Below, piece by piece: positions 29,674-42,418 of a DNA stretch of 64,000 nucleotides. The position numbers and the translations under genes were made by a program. The notes under the pieces are model-generated. The model made no database searches. It had not been told where the DNA came from and saw only the letters and a list, made by a program, of their open reading frames with translations. The DNA is from Venturia oleaginea (lineage: Eukaryota; Ascomycota; Dothideomycetes; Venturiales; Venturiaceae): positions 558,001 through 622,000 of the forward strand of contig JABMLP010000008.1 of the NCBI GenBank assembly GCA_013176395.1, written 5' to 3'. The first letter of the stretch is position 1; each line of letters opens with the position of its first letter.

Positions 29674-31981
29674 ATGGCAGACCCAAGTTATGGCATACAA
29701 GCTGAGTTGGTGAGGACACTGCTGCGAAAAAGGATGAAACGACCTGCTGATAATCACTCGTCCAGCTTCGGCATTTGCATCTCATATCCTCATTTCGCTA
29801 CCCATTCCAGTCTCATCTTGGTGTTGAAGATGCCCTCAGTGCTCTTTTACAAGCTCCACGAATCGTCAACGAGATGAGCACTATGGCGTGGACATACTTC
29901 AACCAAGCCCCTAGTGACGGTCAACTGTTTCTCGCATGGCAGCCTCCAAGAATGCACAAGAACTTTGCTACGGATGGGTACATTTGGGCGGATCAAGAAG
30001 CGCAATTCCATCAGGAGATCAAAGGCTATGTAGGGATACTCGAAGCTCCGTAGACAACACAGGGCCATGCTGACAGTACCTACAGACCCTCGAGATTTGC
30101 GTACATCGTGCAGGTTATGCCCTGAACCGAGACCACCAAGTTGCTAGTCATACCCGGTTTCGATATCACATCGTCAACAAGAATACAAACGCTCCTGGAC
30201 CACAATTCGACCCACTACTATGGCTCGTTCACTACGGACCGAACGACCTGCAATCTCGGGTACCCATTCAATCTATCCAAGCTCCTCCACAAGTTCGACA
30301 ACTGATTGTCGAACGGCAATTTATTGAACAACAAGGTGGATTACAGCGAAAAGAATTCATGTTGAAAGACAGACCGAATTGGCCACAGTTGAGCATTGCA
30401 CAACGAGCAACAATCCCTCATATGCCTGTCCAGCACCCGGCCGCTGCTCCGCCCCCTTACGCAATGGCAGCTATGCAGGCTAGACAAAACCAGCAGTACT
30501 ACCCACCAGCAGTAGTTCAACAACCCCCAGCGAAACGACAAAGAGTTAATGCCAGCCAAGCACATGTTACGAATGCGATTGCCGCGGGCCAAATACCAGA
30601 TTTGATAATTGAAGAGGAAGAGGGTGCAGCGCTTGGAGATTACTTGGACAATTTGACACCTGCGGACATCAGCAAGATGCGTTACAAGCAGCACCATGAG
30701 TGGATGGAGGAAATCTACTCCTCTGTGTTCTCCATAAGCCAGATCATCCCTGAAGATTTGGGGCTAGGATTGACCGGAAAACTAAAGGACCTTACTGATG
30801 GCATATTTAATACGCCCAGCTATGACAATATGAAAGCACCGTTCGAGCAGGAAAAGTACGCGCAGAAGTACAAGAACGTCGAAGATCCTCTGCAGAGACT
30901 GCGGCCGAAGAAAGAGAGGCTTTTGGACACTCCACCTGGTTCAACCCAGTACCAGAAGCTGACACCTGAGAAGCTGGAAGAATTTGAAATCCGGATCTCC
31001 GGCTTTATGAATTCCGGAAGAGAAGAGATTGAAGCAATGAAGAAGGCACATGCAGCCACGGTGGCGGACTTCAAGAAGTCAAAATTCTATTTGGTAGCCG
31101 AGCGGAAACTTCGAGACGCTGATGATAGAACGGTAGAGGATATTATCGCAGACTTGGAGAAGAGCACTGGCGTGAAGGTCATTGAACAAAAGGATGTGAT
31201 CTGTATAGAAGAGGGTGGCTTAGAGAAGGAAGAGAAATCTCGGCCTCACAATGATAGTCGCGAAGCTTCAACTAACATCAACACGAACGGCGCCGCAAAC
31301 AATTTCAACGGTAACGGTGGGCCTTATGGTGGCGATGATAATTCCGCTGCTGGGTTGTTGGATCAGTTCGGTTCTGGCTCATACGAAGGCACACCAGTTG
31401 GCAGGATACCAACACCTCAGATGTCGCAACCACAGTCTGGAGCACCGACACCTGCGGCCACAGTTGGTCCAGGACAAGATTTCAACCAACAAGATGAAAG
31501 TAGTCTTAGTTTCATCGACGGCATGGACCTTGATGTCCCAATGGAAGGTTTAGGTGACGGCGCAGATACAAGCGATTGGCTGACAGGTGACCCATCTGCG
31601 CACCCAAACGCTACATCAACACCTTCCGATTCCAACAAGCCTAGTAGCACCTCCCAAACCTCGGAAAATCAACATTCCAACACGAATGCCCAAACCAATT
31701 CGTCGTCTCATCAGTCTTCCAACTCTAACAACGAGCCTTCTGCAGAGGAAATCAATGCAGCTGAGCTGGCACAGCACGGCGAACAAAATGGGAAACCGGA
31801 AAGTCCGACGGGGATGTTTCATGATGCCGATTTTGGCAGTTTTGATAATTTGGATACCGCGGGCGATGCGCTTGCTGATTTTGACACGGGTGGTGACGAT
31901 GATTTTGGGTTGGATTTGGGGGACGATGAGATCGCTTTTGTAGATACGCCGGAGGCGGGGAGGATGGGCGAGGGTGCTTAG
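29674..31981 (+). CDS. ssr4: SWI/SNF and RSC subunit Ssr4 (DUF1750 family)
   Basis: Three exons (29674-29709, 29766-30029, 30086-31981) encode 731 residues. Exon 1 gives only MADPSYGIQAEL. Exon 2 and the start of exon 3 build the conserved N-terminal domain (LRHLHLISSFRYPFQSHLGV, then AWTYFNQAPSDGQLFLAWQP, then GYIWADQEAQF, then TLEICVHRAGYALNRDHQV). This matches the fungal DUF1750/Ssr4 family known from S. pombe remodelling complexes. The middle has a charged helical segment with ERLLDTPPGSTQYQKLTPEKL. The C-terminal ~250 residues are Asn/Ser/Asp-rich and acidic, probably disordered, ending GDDEIAFVDTPEAGRMGEGA. The protein would act in the nucleus as a chromatin-remodeller subunit. Confidence 0.87.
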
Positions 31982-33004
31982 ATGTGTTCATGGAGTGGAG
32001 TCTTTGAGTTTGTGAAGAGGGAAAGAATTGTGCTGCTTTCCAAGTGTTCGGCTATGGGTAGGATTGGATGATGGCGTTCAAGGGCGCTGTGCAAGCTTTG
32101 AGTGGACTGACTTTGTCATTATGCGAATTGTAGGTCTAATGCCATCTTCAAATTTGCAAACCCAATGACGGAGCGGTCCTGCCAGGAAGAACATTTTCTC
32201 AAGTACTCCAGATATGCATTCCGATGGGCTCGGACGGAACCGTGATCAACGGAGACCAAGATATACATGGTCCGATCGCTGCAATCCACGATGTCACCAG
32301 TCGATAGTCGATAATGGAGTGGCCGACATTGTCAGCCGCTGAGCTTGAAGATTTGACTTTATTTTGGTCCTGCTCCCGTACCGGGCTCTTCTTCACGACA
32401 GGCTGGCAAGCCGTCCTGCAAGCTCTGTTAGTGAGAGCTTGCCGCAAAATCATCGTACGGTCCCGATCGTGTCTTTCTGGTATACAAGTAACAGGATTGA
32501 AAAACTCCTTACAATATCCACATATCCCATCAAGCGGGAGGACAGCGAGTAAATCCCGGGGAAGCGTCTTTCCGGACAATTGCTCATGGGTCATGATCAA
32601 TAGTAGAGGCTACTGAGACGTGCTAAGCTATATAGAGGGTGATTCCCACCTATACAAAAGAAGCATGCAAGGGCATCTATGTGTTTATCGATACACGCTG
32701 TGATGTCTGATCTACTCCCGCTAATTTCAGTATTGTATGTCTGAGGACAGAATGAGATTGATACTCGTAAGAGTGTTATGCCGAAAAGAATAGTAAGGGC
32801 TAATCCCGTGACGAAAAGAGAAGAGTTTGTGCACTGTATGATGCATGTCGAAAGCTGAACAAAAGCTTCAAAGCGACCAAGGAAATGAATGGATGTTAAG
32901 CCCTGCGGCCTCTGCTGCGATAGTGAGCAAAATTGCTTCTCTGCTCTGAGAAGCCTCGCAAGATGAGTGTCTGCCACGACTGCCGTTTGATTCGACCGCC
33001 ATGC
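31982..33004. other. 1-kb region with one doubtful minus-strand frame
   Basis: A minus frame (32600-32199, about 130 codons) follows a TATATAG box by about 30 bases and contains CGYCKEFFNPVTC. An internal GTAAGG...ACCAG could be a 36-nt intron, which is shorter than usual. No family is recognisable. The plus frame across the same bases is its shadow. Nothing else is supported. Confidence 0.3.
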
Positions 33005-34929
33005 TTACTTGAAGCACCGCACTCGAATCCCCTTACTTCCGGGCTGCTGAATTGGCAAGAAGTGATCACTTTCGATCTCCACATCCCTCAATCCCGTCTC
33101 GTACAACTCAAAAACACCCTCGTCCCCTTCCTCTCTGTATCCTGTACTTCCCCATTTCCTCCAAATACAGCTCAATGAGATGTACAGCTCTGAGGCCGCC
33201 AGATCTTTGCCAAGACACTGTCGTGCTCCCGCTGTGAAAGAAACCATATATTTATCCAAATTGTGGGCTGAGGGCGTGAGCCAACGCTCTGGAGAAAAGA
33301 ATTTCGAGTTTGGGAAAAGAGATTCGTTATGGTGAATTTGGACGGAGGTCATTCCTAATGGTGTTCCAGCTGGTATCGACCAAATTTTGCCAGTAGCTGG
33401 ATCGGTGTAGGACATTTCTTTATCTGGACAGCTGCGAGCTAGACGTGAACTTACCCCATAAGTCAATCTGAGTCCTTCTTTCATGACAGCGTTGAGGTAA
33501 GGCAGCCGTTCGAGCTTTGGAAGGGGGACGACGGTGTTGTTTTCTGGCATTACGGTGCGAAGCTCTTCTTTCAATTTTTGGAGGGTACAAGGTTGGCGGA
33601 TCAGCCAGTACATTATTACTTCAAGAGTCCAGGCTGTTGTTAGTGTCCCGGCCATCATGAGAACCTGAGCATCGTCGCTAAGACGGCTGACGGTCTTTTC
33701 GGAAGGTGGAAGTTTCGAATCAAGAATGGCGTGGAAGATGGTTGGATGTGCGAACTTGCTGTCTTTGTTGTCTTTTCCAGCTTCGATGGCAGCGATCTGT
33801 TTGGCAGTATTCTGATACCGGTTCAGCTTGGAAATCGAATCGGAGAGGAAGTATGTGTGCAGAACTGGAAAAGTCGCAGAAGATCTAAGCGATCCGAAGC
33901 TGGATATCGGGTCTCGAATCAAAATCAAGGACCGAAAATTTCTGGCCATCTTGGATATTAGATTTGCCAAAATTTAGGATGCTTCGATCTCATCTTCAGG
34001 AACAATGCCAGGTTCGAACAGCCATGATACTCTCTATTCCAATTTGGTCCTCTTGCTCTGTACACCGGGAAAACTAACCCTCTTCTGTTTCATGAATTCG
34101 GCCAGCGCAGGATGCAGGATACTCGCCAGAGAGTCCGGCAGTGCTTGCAGCACTTCATTCATCCATGGCATGTGCTTCATGAGGTTTGATGCAGTCGAGC
34201 CGAAGAACGACGCATCGCGATACGAAGGGTCGAAATCCGGTGCCTCGAGTCGATTGTCGCAGCGCCCAAATGAGTAGTTCATCACAATATCTATTCCCAA
34301 ATCAGTGTGCACGATGACTAGAGAATGACTCTCTCACCGTTGGTGAAAGCCGCAAACGCCCAACTCATCATCATAACATCTCCACTCTCTTTGAACTCGT
34401 TGAAACGCTTTATCAAAGCATTCGCCCGGTCTCTAACCATGCCCTCAAGCATTCTCACATTCGACGTGCTGAAATACATGCCCAAAGCACCACGTCTAAG
34501 CTTATGCAAATCATGTTCCCAAGTCCCAAAGACGGAAGAATCTAGGCCGAAACTTTTGGTAAACCAGGAGTATTTGTCCCGTCGTTCTCCAGAAGCACTT
34601 GTCGTGTACCAGATGGGGTAGTAATCTGGATCTCCGACGTGGATTTCCCAAGGCGAGATGCGAATGATTGGACCGTATTGCTTGTGTAGCTCAATGATTT
34701 TGAAGGTGTATTGGCCGCCCAGAACGACATCATAGTAGAATTCATACCTGATGATAATATCAGTGTCGTATCAGATGAACCACGCGTGTCAAATTCTCAT
34801 GTACCATAAAGTCAAGGCCGCCAATTTCGGACCCGGGATATGGGCGATCGGTGACAGGCGTAGACGCCAAAAAGCGCCGTATAACGTATAGGCTGCTAGG
34901 GCGAGTGCTATGAGCAAGAGTAACGCCAT
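33005..34929 (-). CDS. Cytochrome P450 monooxygenase
   Basis: Four exons encode roughly 530 residues. Exon 1 starts at 34929 with MALLLLIALALAAYTLYGAF, a membrane anchor, then PGPKLAALT. Exon 2 has the helix-C region (WEHDLHKLRRGALGMYFSTS). Exon 4 (33826-33005) holds the I-helix AGTLTTAWT, the EGLRLTYG ExxR motif, PERWL, and the heme-binding FTAGARQCLGKDL with the Cys thiolate ligand. The layout fits fungal trichodiene-oxygenase-like CYPs of the ER. The substrate cannot be told from the sequence. Intron 3 is unusually long (about 252 nt, 33827-34078, donor GTTAGT) and holds a copy of the hairpin element family described under repeats. No other secondary-metabolism gene is adjacent. Confidence 0.9.
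33925..33988. repeat. Hairpin element copy in a P450 intron
   Basis: The arms CGAAAATTTCTGGCCAT (33933-33949) and TTTGCCAAAATTTAGGATG...TTCGAT (33963-33988) match the family arms on both sides of a short spacer. It lies inside the long third intron of the P450. Confidence 0.6.
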
Positions 34930-37287
34930 CCTGCTGAGTTAAGGATGGCTCATTCCCAAAGACGCGGTGGGAAATCCAAGGCTTCTAATAAAGCTCAAGG
35001 AAGAGCGTGTTCATCCGCCAGCGAAGAAGGAACAATGATATTAGATAAGGACTTGACTCTATAGGCCAATCAATACACGCTCCAGCTCTCGGCAAGAACC
35101 TCTTTAGGCTCTAGTACGGGACATAGTAGGGCTCAAGTCAACAATCAACAACTACTACCACCTTCCTCTACATATTGCCTGATTAAGCTATGATAACAGC
35201 CTTAAATGTCCCTCCCAGACTATAATTATGACGATGATATCGTCTGTAACGATCCTATTGCCGGAAATGGTGAAAAAAACCTCCAAAACCCCCAAAGCGA
35301 CCGAATTCATTACTTTGGAATTAAGTACTATTGAGGCCTAGTAATTACTAAAAAAAGCTAGCTTCCGCTTTGCCAAGAGCCTAATTTACACTGCGTTGGG
35401 GGGGAGGGGCAGAAACCGCGGCTGCTGCCGTGTCACCAGCCTTCTGGCATGAAGAGCACTCTTACACTGGTTGTTGGTGGTTACGCGAGGCGGAGACCTG
35501 CCATCCTGCATTGCCTCACGGTCTAAGCTTCCGCTGGCAATGGCAATGGCACGGCCCGGCATGGACCGTGATGTTCGTGATTCGACAGCGGGGCGAGCTG
35601 CAAGAGGACCTCGATGCAGCTGGGAAAAGCATGTCTGTAGCAGTGTTCCTAGACGACATCTTGGGAGAGGGAAGAGCTTCGACACATGTTCGACCAGAGA
35701 CAGTGATGATGTGATGCTGTCGCTTGCCTCGCTTCAGCGAGAGATGGCTTGTGGGTGTTGCTGTACTGCCAAAAAGCATCATCTTTTTCTAGCTAGCGCA
35801 GCTAGCGGTTGAAAGTTCCCTTGGCGCGAAGGATTAGGTTCTCTTCCACTTCCCAGCACCTACTTCCTCCCCTCTTCACCGCCGTATCTGTTAGCACAGG
35901 ACTCATGCTGCGAGATTATCCTTAGCCCTCATACCCTATCCACAGAAATCGACGGCGCGCCGATGAACAACGAGTTATCATTCCGCTGACCAAAACCTGA
36001 TGAAGAGCTCCACTTCTGGAAAAGTCAAGACTACGGAAAAGCGAGCAAGAGACTAGGAGAAAATAGAACGAGACAACCCGCCTCATATTCTGACGGAGAA
36101 GAGCTTGGGGTATTTGAAACAACTTTGTAACTCGAGAAATGGGGGGAATGAGGTATCGCGGACATTAAAGACTTTGTGCCATGTTCCACGATGAAATCTC
36201 TGATCGTCGAATATCACCACGTCCTATTGGAAATCGGGTGTCGTAGCCATGCGATGAAGAGCGCCTATACTTGAGAGAAGAGAGCGGAGCGAAGCATTGG
36301 CAGATGAGCACGAGCTACATGTGCACGGTGGAAGTGAAGGCTATTTCAACAGGCTAAAGAGATTGCCAGAGTATGTAATCCTCTTCATTTTTCTGTATCA
36401 CAATCTCAGGACGCTACTCGAGTGGATGGAACGTGTGATGAGCACCACAATTTCGCTGCCGGAGTTGTCGTTCAAGCTGCTCAAGCTGTTTCTGAGATCT
36501 GTTGCCGAGATGACCACCTGCAGATGTGATTGTATTAAGCCAGAAACAACTATGTCTCTTTGTTGCAGACTAGCCTAAGTATCTAGTGACGCACACTACA
36601 AAGGTACCGGGGGATAAACGAGAGTTGAGGGGTGCGCTCATATCCTCATATCGTGATGCTGATGCTGGGTATGCACTGTGTCCAGCCCGAGAATTTGATG
36701 CACTTCTCGATCCGTGGTAGAGAGTTCAAATTTGGCTGGTAAAATCAATTCATAATCCACATACTGAGTATCTAAGGCACATGTGTTCCCGAACTCTGTC
36801 ACAAAGAAAGGTGCTATATGGTGGGTAATAGATTCACCAGCCCGAGTCGTTGCTTAGGTAGCAACTGGTTTTCGGTTCGATCCCTATCACAGAGGTGTTC
36901 AACGAACCATCCCGACAAAGGAAACTTGCTTCCAAGCTTGTACAGTTACTAACATAAGCACTCAGATCGAAAGGCCGTAGCATAAAACTGATTCTCTCGA
37001 ATCAGAAGCCTGAACTCGAAATTAAGATTGACGTCTTCTTTACCTCCGGACAATTCTTAAGTCCGAGTCGTGACCAAATGTTCTTGAGTACTTTGAGTAC
37101 ACTGAAAGATCCCGGGTGAAGTAGGCTCGACGTGGTTTTGACGACGCCAAGCCTGTGTTCTTCATAATCTCATTTCGCAGCCTCAGCCTTTTCTTTCTGC
37201 TTCTCCACTCACTCCATTCACTCATTACTCTCATTGTTTGCTTCGCCAGACAGCTCACACTCGTTTCAGTCCCTACACTCACTCAAC
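34930..37287. other. 2.36-kb region without a supported gene
   Basis: Overlapping frames on both strands near 35386-35812 look like coincidence in GC-rich sequence. At 36840-36890 a GGTTCGATCC block resembles a tRNA B box, but the cloverleaf does not pair. A palindrome GACGAT-GAT-ATCGTC lies near 35235. I see no gene. Confidence 0.45.
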
Positions 37288-39025
37288 ATGATGCTTTCCA
37301 ATGTCCTGGTAGGTCTCACTATGGCCGCGCTCTCATGCGCACGCCCATGGTACAACACCACGTCTGTGGCTGGATACGGCACAGGCTATGGCACAGGCCT
37401 GATCGGAACTGCTCCATACGCCATTCACCTGTCTACTGAAGTCGCTGAACCTCATGCTGCTGGCTGCTCGGTCTCGTACGTCACTGTCACTGCAACTCCT
37501 GTCTCCGCCACTACAGACAGTCCTCTCACCTCCACTACTCCAGTTGAGAAGTACTCATACGCTATCGAATCAGGCACCACCTCTTGGTTGAATGGAGTGG
37601 CTCCACCAGCCACTGAGTTTGATAGCACTGTCTCAGAGTCATCCACTGTCTTGGTGAGCACTATCACGGCTACGAGCTACTCGACCACCACTGAGGTCGT
37701 TCAATCTTCTTCTGAGGGTTATCAATCTTCTTCTGCGGTTGTTCAATCTTCTTCTGAGGTATGTCACTTGCAACCCGGGGTAGACATCGACAAATTTCAG
37801 GAAATCTTGAAAGAGTATTGCCAGAATTTTGTCCATGTCAATTACTCTTTGTGAGCGCAATGAACTCATGCAATGTCTAGCTCCCCATTACTGAAACGAC
37901 GACTGCCACCAGCACGCACACCCTCACGAGAACTCGCACAAATACTGCAACTTCTGAAGACTCGGAAATTGAGACAGCCAACAGCACTTCTTGGCAATGG
38001 GCAAGCACGACTGTGGACACTGTGAGTAGATCACAGACCTGTAATCTGAGATCGATATCGAGAATTCTCTGGAGGTTTCGAGAAACAAATTGCCAGAGAT
38101 TTAACGACATCGATTTTGCATTGATCGTCTCCTACCGAAACAGAACTGACCAGTAGCCTAGACCGGCTTCCCCAGCCTTACCCCAACGGGCAGCGAGGGT
38201 CTCTCATTTACGGGTGTACTCAGCGCGCAGACCAGTGCCACAATCGTTATCCCTGTCCTTCCGTCGACTAGCGTGTTCAACACGAAGACCAGTACCACAA
38301 TCGGTGTCTTTGTCCCTTCATCGACTGAAGTATCCCCAGTTCTGATTACCGCTCCTGCTGCTCCTGCTCCAACGGCGTGCGGTGAAATCGGTAATTACAC
38401 CATAAATTGGGATGACGAACCACTGTTCGTGGCACCGAAGAACAGCTCCCAGGTTCTGTTCCCACCAGTCTTCAGCCCGTATCACCACATGTTCTACGCC
38501 AACGGCTTTGCGTACGTCGCGCCACCAGCAGCTGGAACACCCTTTCCAGCCACATCAAATCCAAATATCGCTCTGTTTTTGCCAAATCTAGTCATCGATG
38601 CTACCGCCAAAAACCACTCCGTCACCAAGTTCGGTAATCTACTGCCTGGCGAGATCTCAGCCGGCTCTCGTGCCAGTGACAAAATCTGGCAATTCGATGC
38701 CTATGGCGCAGATCTGGGATGCGACAACGGAAGCTCTTCTCCGTGCGCAATGACCATCACTGGTTATGCATACGATGCCAATACGACGTCAGAATACCCA
38801 GTTGTACAGCAGAGGGTTGAGTTGCCAGGGTGCGACACTACTACTCTCCATGACTGCTCACTCAAGCATGTCGATTTTCAAAACTTTCGAGGCTTGTCTG
38901 GCATACAATTCGAGGCTCTCGTGGGCAACCAGCAGAAGATCTTTGTCCTGGACAACCTCAATTTAGGTTGGTGCGATAACAGCTGCTCTGCAGGTATCAA
39001 GCGTTTCGACCTCGGAAAGAACTAA
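37288..39025 (+). CDS. Secreted Ser/Thr-rich protein with Cys-containing C-terminal domain
   Basis: Three exons (37288-37758, 37881-38021, 38162-39025) encode 491 residues. MMLSNVLVGLTMAALSCARP is a signal peptide. Residues 40-280 are Ser/Thr/Val-rich and likely O-glycosylated, including VVQSSSE repeats. The C-terminal domain (from about 325) begins CGEIGNYTINWDDEPLF and includes SPYHHMFYANGFAYV, SDKIWQFDAYGADLGCDNG, CAMTITGYAYD, and the end LGWCDNSCSAGIKRFDLG. This resembles a family of secreted ascomycete proteins with a conserved, uncharacterised C-terminal domain (possibly DUF7371). Both introns are longer than usual (122 and 140 nt), and each contains one copy of the hairpin element. Confidence 0.82.
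37783..37839. repeat. Hairpin element copy in intron 1 of a secreted-protein gene
   Basis: Arms GACATCGACAAATTTCAGGAA and TTGCCAGAATTTTGTCCATG-TC are imperfect inverses of each other and match the family consensus. The copy is 57 bp and lies entirely inside the intron. Confidence 0.65.
38051..38114. repeat. Hairpin element copy in intron 2 of a secreted-protein gene
   Basis: Arms ATCGATATCGAGAATTCTC-TGG and TGCCAGAGATTTAACGACAT-CGAT flank a 20-bp spacer. The copy is 64 bp and lies entirely inside the intron. Confidence 0.7.
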
Positions 39026-39247
39026 GCATGCTGGTCCGCTCTGCGTGGTTTGATGTCAGATGTAGGGAACATCACGTCTGCGAATCTTCTCTCCATTCCT
39101 CACTCTCCCATGGCATAAAAATCACACCACAAAATTTCCCACTGTCCATATTTTCCTAAAGATTGAAAGCTTGATTTGATTTGAAGGGGCCAATCTCATG
39201 GGCCAACAGAGGGAATAAGATATGCCGCAAACAGTTAAATGTACGAA

Positions 39248-39300
39248 TAGATTCACATGATCCACATGATTCACATAGGTTTCACATAGGTTTCACATCT
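39248..39300. repeat. Short TTCACATAGG/CACATGAT tandem repeats
   Basis: About five imperfect units of (T)TCACAT with AGG or GAT spacers. They lie between the secreted-protein gene and the DUF3176-like relic. Confidence 0.6.
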
Positions 39301-39397
39301 AATGTCCGGCGATATTCCTGGTGAACTGCTCTGGTCTTATCAATGTCTCGGGAGCTCAAGGCTGGAAAAAGAGAAAATTGTCTGAGCCTGCGATTGG

Positions 39398-40938
39398 TTG
39401 ATTCCTGTCCGTGCATCCAGTCTGACTCCACTCTCGCTTCGACCCCGTCGCTCGTCCTCGCTTCCTTCAAACCTTCAGCATCATCTGTTTTCATCAAGCA
39501 ATACATCGAGCTACCTAGTCTATACCATCGTACCACAGCACCTGGAGCCGGTTCCTGGGATCTCCAGCACTAATAGCTCTTTTCTCGTCCCTCCACAATG
39601 TCCATCTGGCAATTGCCGTTGGGAAACAGCCTACACCACATTAGGGATATATTCTCAATGTCAAGATGTTACCGATGATCTTGTGAGCAGATCTGTATCA
39701 TGTTGACGCGTCGGAGGCTAATCATTTCTTGTATAGAAAAAGGAATGTGGAAATTAAGACTTCTCATGGGTGGATGACAGCAACAACACCTTGCATAAGC
39801 TGACGGATTACTGCAACTACACTCTGCCATCGATTCCTACACCAACCAGACCCTTAGCGGAAATGTAGGAAAGCAACAGACACCGGTCATGATGATGGTC
39901 AACAGCACTTGTTCGCAATCCGAACAGCCAGTGCGAAAGGGCTATTTCAGTAATGGCTTCTTCGCTCATATAAGCTCATTTTCCATCCTCAACGCTACGT
40001 GGAGCTATGCTGAGCCAAATGGTGATCAATCAGGATATTACAACCTTAGCGATGCAAAAGCGACAGAATGTGGACTCGACACATCTGCGTCAAGAAATAC
40101 AGTGCCTCCATAACAAACTCTACTTTCAAAGAAGAGTTATTGGGGACGTTCATCAATACCACCGACTTTGGCTATGATCACTCGCCCAATTCTGATATGT
40201 ATAGTCACCCGCCACAGTCATGGACGAATATGACCGAGCTGGATGATTCGAACTTGTTTCTTCTCGATGCATACAGCCGCCAGGGTCTTGTGGATGGGTT
40301 TACTATGTCCATGAGCGGTGGCGCTGTCTCGACCATGCCCTTTTGGAAAGGAGTGGTCTCGAACACTTTCATGGGAGAAGAAGCTTCGAGCAGTGATCTT
40401 ATCGCATATCTTTATTCATTAGATGATGCCGGGGTAGCCAAGATGATGGATAGGTCCGTTCACTCGTTCAATCGCTTTCATGTACACTGCTAACCAGTAA
40501 TAGTCTTGCAGCAAGCATGACATTAAGAATCCGCACCGCACCTGGCAACGAAAACTTTGGTCTTGGCGCAAATACCACTGGTCAGAACCTGGAAAGAATG
40601 CCGTAGGTGGCCATATATAATAAGCGGGACATCCACACTAACATCTCAACAGTCACGTCAACGTTCGTTTGGCATGGCTCGCCTTCCCAGTCACCCTCAT
40701 AATATTATCTCTCCTATTCCTCATCTTAGTGATGATCGAGAATGCCAGAAATGGTGCCATGCTGTGGAAGAACAACGCATTAGCCGCCCTACATCATCCT
40801 CTGACTAAAGAAGGAAGAGAGACCTCAGAACAGGCGACGACGGCTGCTGAAGCTGAAGAGATTGCGAAGAACATGAATGTCAAAGGGGGGTGTACGGATG
40901 TTGGATATCGTCTTGTTGGACTGGATCATTATCATTGA
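39398..40938 (+). pseudogene. Broken DUF3176-like membrane protein gene
   Basis: Recognisable blocks appear in family order. CPSGNCRWETAYTTLGIYSQ with CQDVTDD is the typical C-TGNC-W...C..C-DVT segment. Next is VNSTCSQSEQPVRKGYFSNG, then KKYSASITNSTFKEELLGTF. The C-terminal membrane helix is LAWLAFPVTLIILSLLFLIL, followed by MLWKNNALAALHHPL. The reading is broken by an in-frame TAA at about 39755 and by frame changes near 39830 and 40075. The N-terminal part, which holds further membrane segments in related proteins, is not found upstream. The last two introns still splice cleanly (into LAASMTLRIR and HVNVRLAW), so decay seems moderate. The family function is unknown. Confidence 0.75.
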
Positions 40939-42418
40939 TATTGGCCAGTTGTTTACTAGTAGAATGTGAGTTTCATCCGGGATGATTTTATATTTTGCGT
41001 TATCAATTGAGAGAAGCTTGTCGTACAAAAATTTTCTTCACTCAGGATCCCAAAAAATGATTCTTATTGGCGCGTCATCGCTGCAAGATCTCCGCCTTGC
41101 ATAGGCGCTTATAGTTTTGCACGATTTCTCAGTACTGTATAATACAGAATAGCTCCTGTCACCTCCGACAATGCAGCCACTCCTCTCCCCCAGTATCGAC
41201 GTCCGACATATACATTCATACAATATTCACGGCAAATTCCTGGTAGACCTTCTCGAATCAAAAAAGACTCCATCACCATTGACCTATCCTGTATATATTT
41301 GCAGTATCCACCACGCTGGTTTTCTTCAACTATTAGACCCCGAACGACATTTCAAGGGCACCACATTTTGATTTCGTAGCTGAAGAATAGTTAGCTATTG
41401 GCTTCATCCCTGTTGTCGTTGGGATTCTTATCCTTCTCCTATATCCGAAGAAGAGAGTAGAGGGATAGAGGCCCGCGCTTTCGTACCTTGAACAGGCGGA
41501 GGTATGTAATCGCGATGATGATATTTACTCAGATAATAGTAGTCCACCCGAGGGTGTTGGATAATAAGGGTAGGTAGGTAGGATGAAGAATAATCATACC
41601 AATCCATAACAGTCTTACTTCCACGGGTATATACGAAATCTCTCTCTCTACCGTTTATCAGGCTTAAAAGATCATCCATCGGGTTCATAGATGTATTATT
41701 GATGTATTATAGGGCAATAAATAAACAAATTAAATAAACAAATACATACATACGTCAAGTATAAACGTCACATACATACACGTACAGATTTCTGAATTCC
41801 AAATATCCGTCTCGAATATAATTCTTACCAGCGGCTACCTAGGCTTCACGTTCGGTATTCTTTGAAGAAGGGAAATGTGATAGGGCTATAGTATAACCAC
41901 TCCACCCAGACATAAGATCGGTTTCAAGCAAGCACGCTTTATAGAGGGTTGGTGAGATTGAGTTGGATGATTCATGGCGGACGTGAAGTCATGAGTTGAT
42001 GCATTGACTGTGTGTGTGTGTATGTACCAACGACTATCAAATAAGTTTTGTATAGACCTAGGATTCTCCTACGCGCTGCTACGGGAAACCATAACGGTAA
42101 GATTATGTTCGAGAAGGGATTAGTATCATTTCAACGCGTTACATGTCTCCATACTCGATATCCCCGTCAACCAACCCATCAACCAAACACAGCACAATCT
42201 CCACATCCATCCATCCATCCCGAGAATTCCGAAAAATTCGATCATTGCACAGTCCAGCTCCTGTGAACTCAGTGTGAAGAACGACACTCCAAACTCATCA
42301 TCAACAAGAAGGAAGAATTATGGTCTCGGATTATTAAGTCCCAAGCCCGAGGAAGCCAACTTTTCCCCCCCAAAACCTTACAATGCGTAAAGGAGATATC
42401 CAAACCCCCCATGACCAT
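40939..42418. other. 1.5-kb AT-rich region without a supported gene
   Basis: It contains a GATGTATTATTGATGTATTA duplication near 41690, (AAATAAAC)n and (CATA)n runs at about 41710-41790, and (TG)n near 42010. Frames are short. It may be 3' flank of the DUF3176-like relic and of the GH20 gene. Confidence 0.5.

Noticed and set aside
33380..33410. Segment resembling a hairpin element arm (CCAAATTTTGCCAGTAGC)
   Set aside because: It lies in the P450 coding exon and encodes conserved residues. The similarity is short and one-sided.
35386..35812. Overlapping frames on both strands
   Set aside because: They fit GC-rich composition and no family is recognisable.
36840..36890. tRNA-like segment with GGTTCGATCC B box
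   Set aside because: The T stem and acceptor stem do not pair and no convincing A box or anticodon arm is present.
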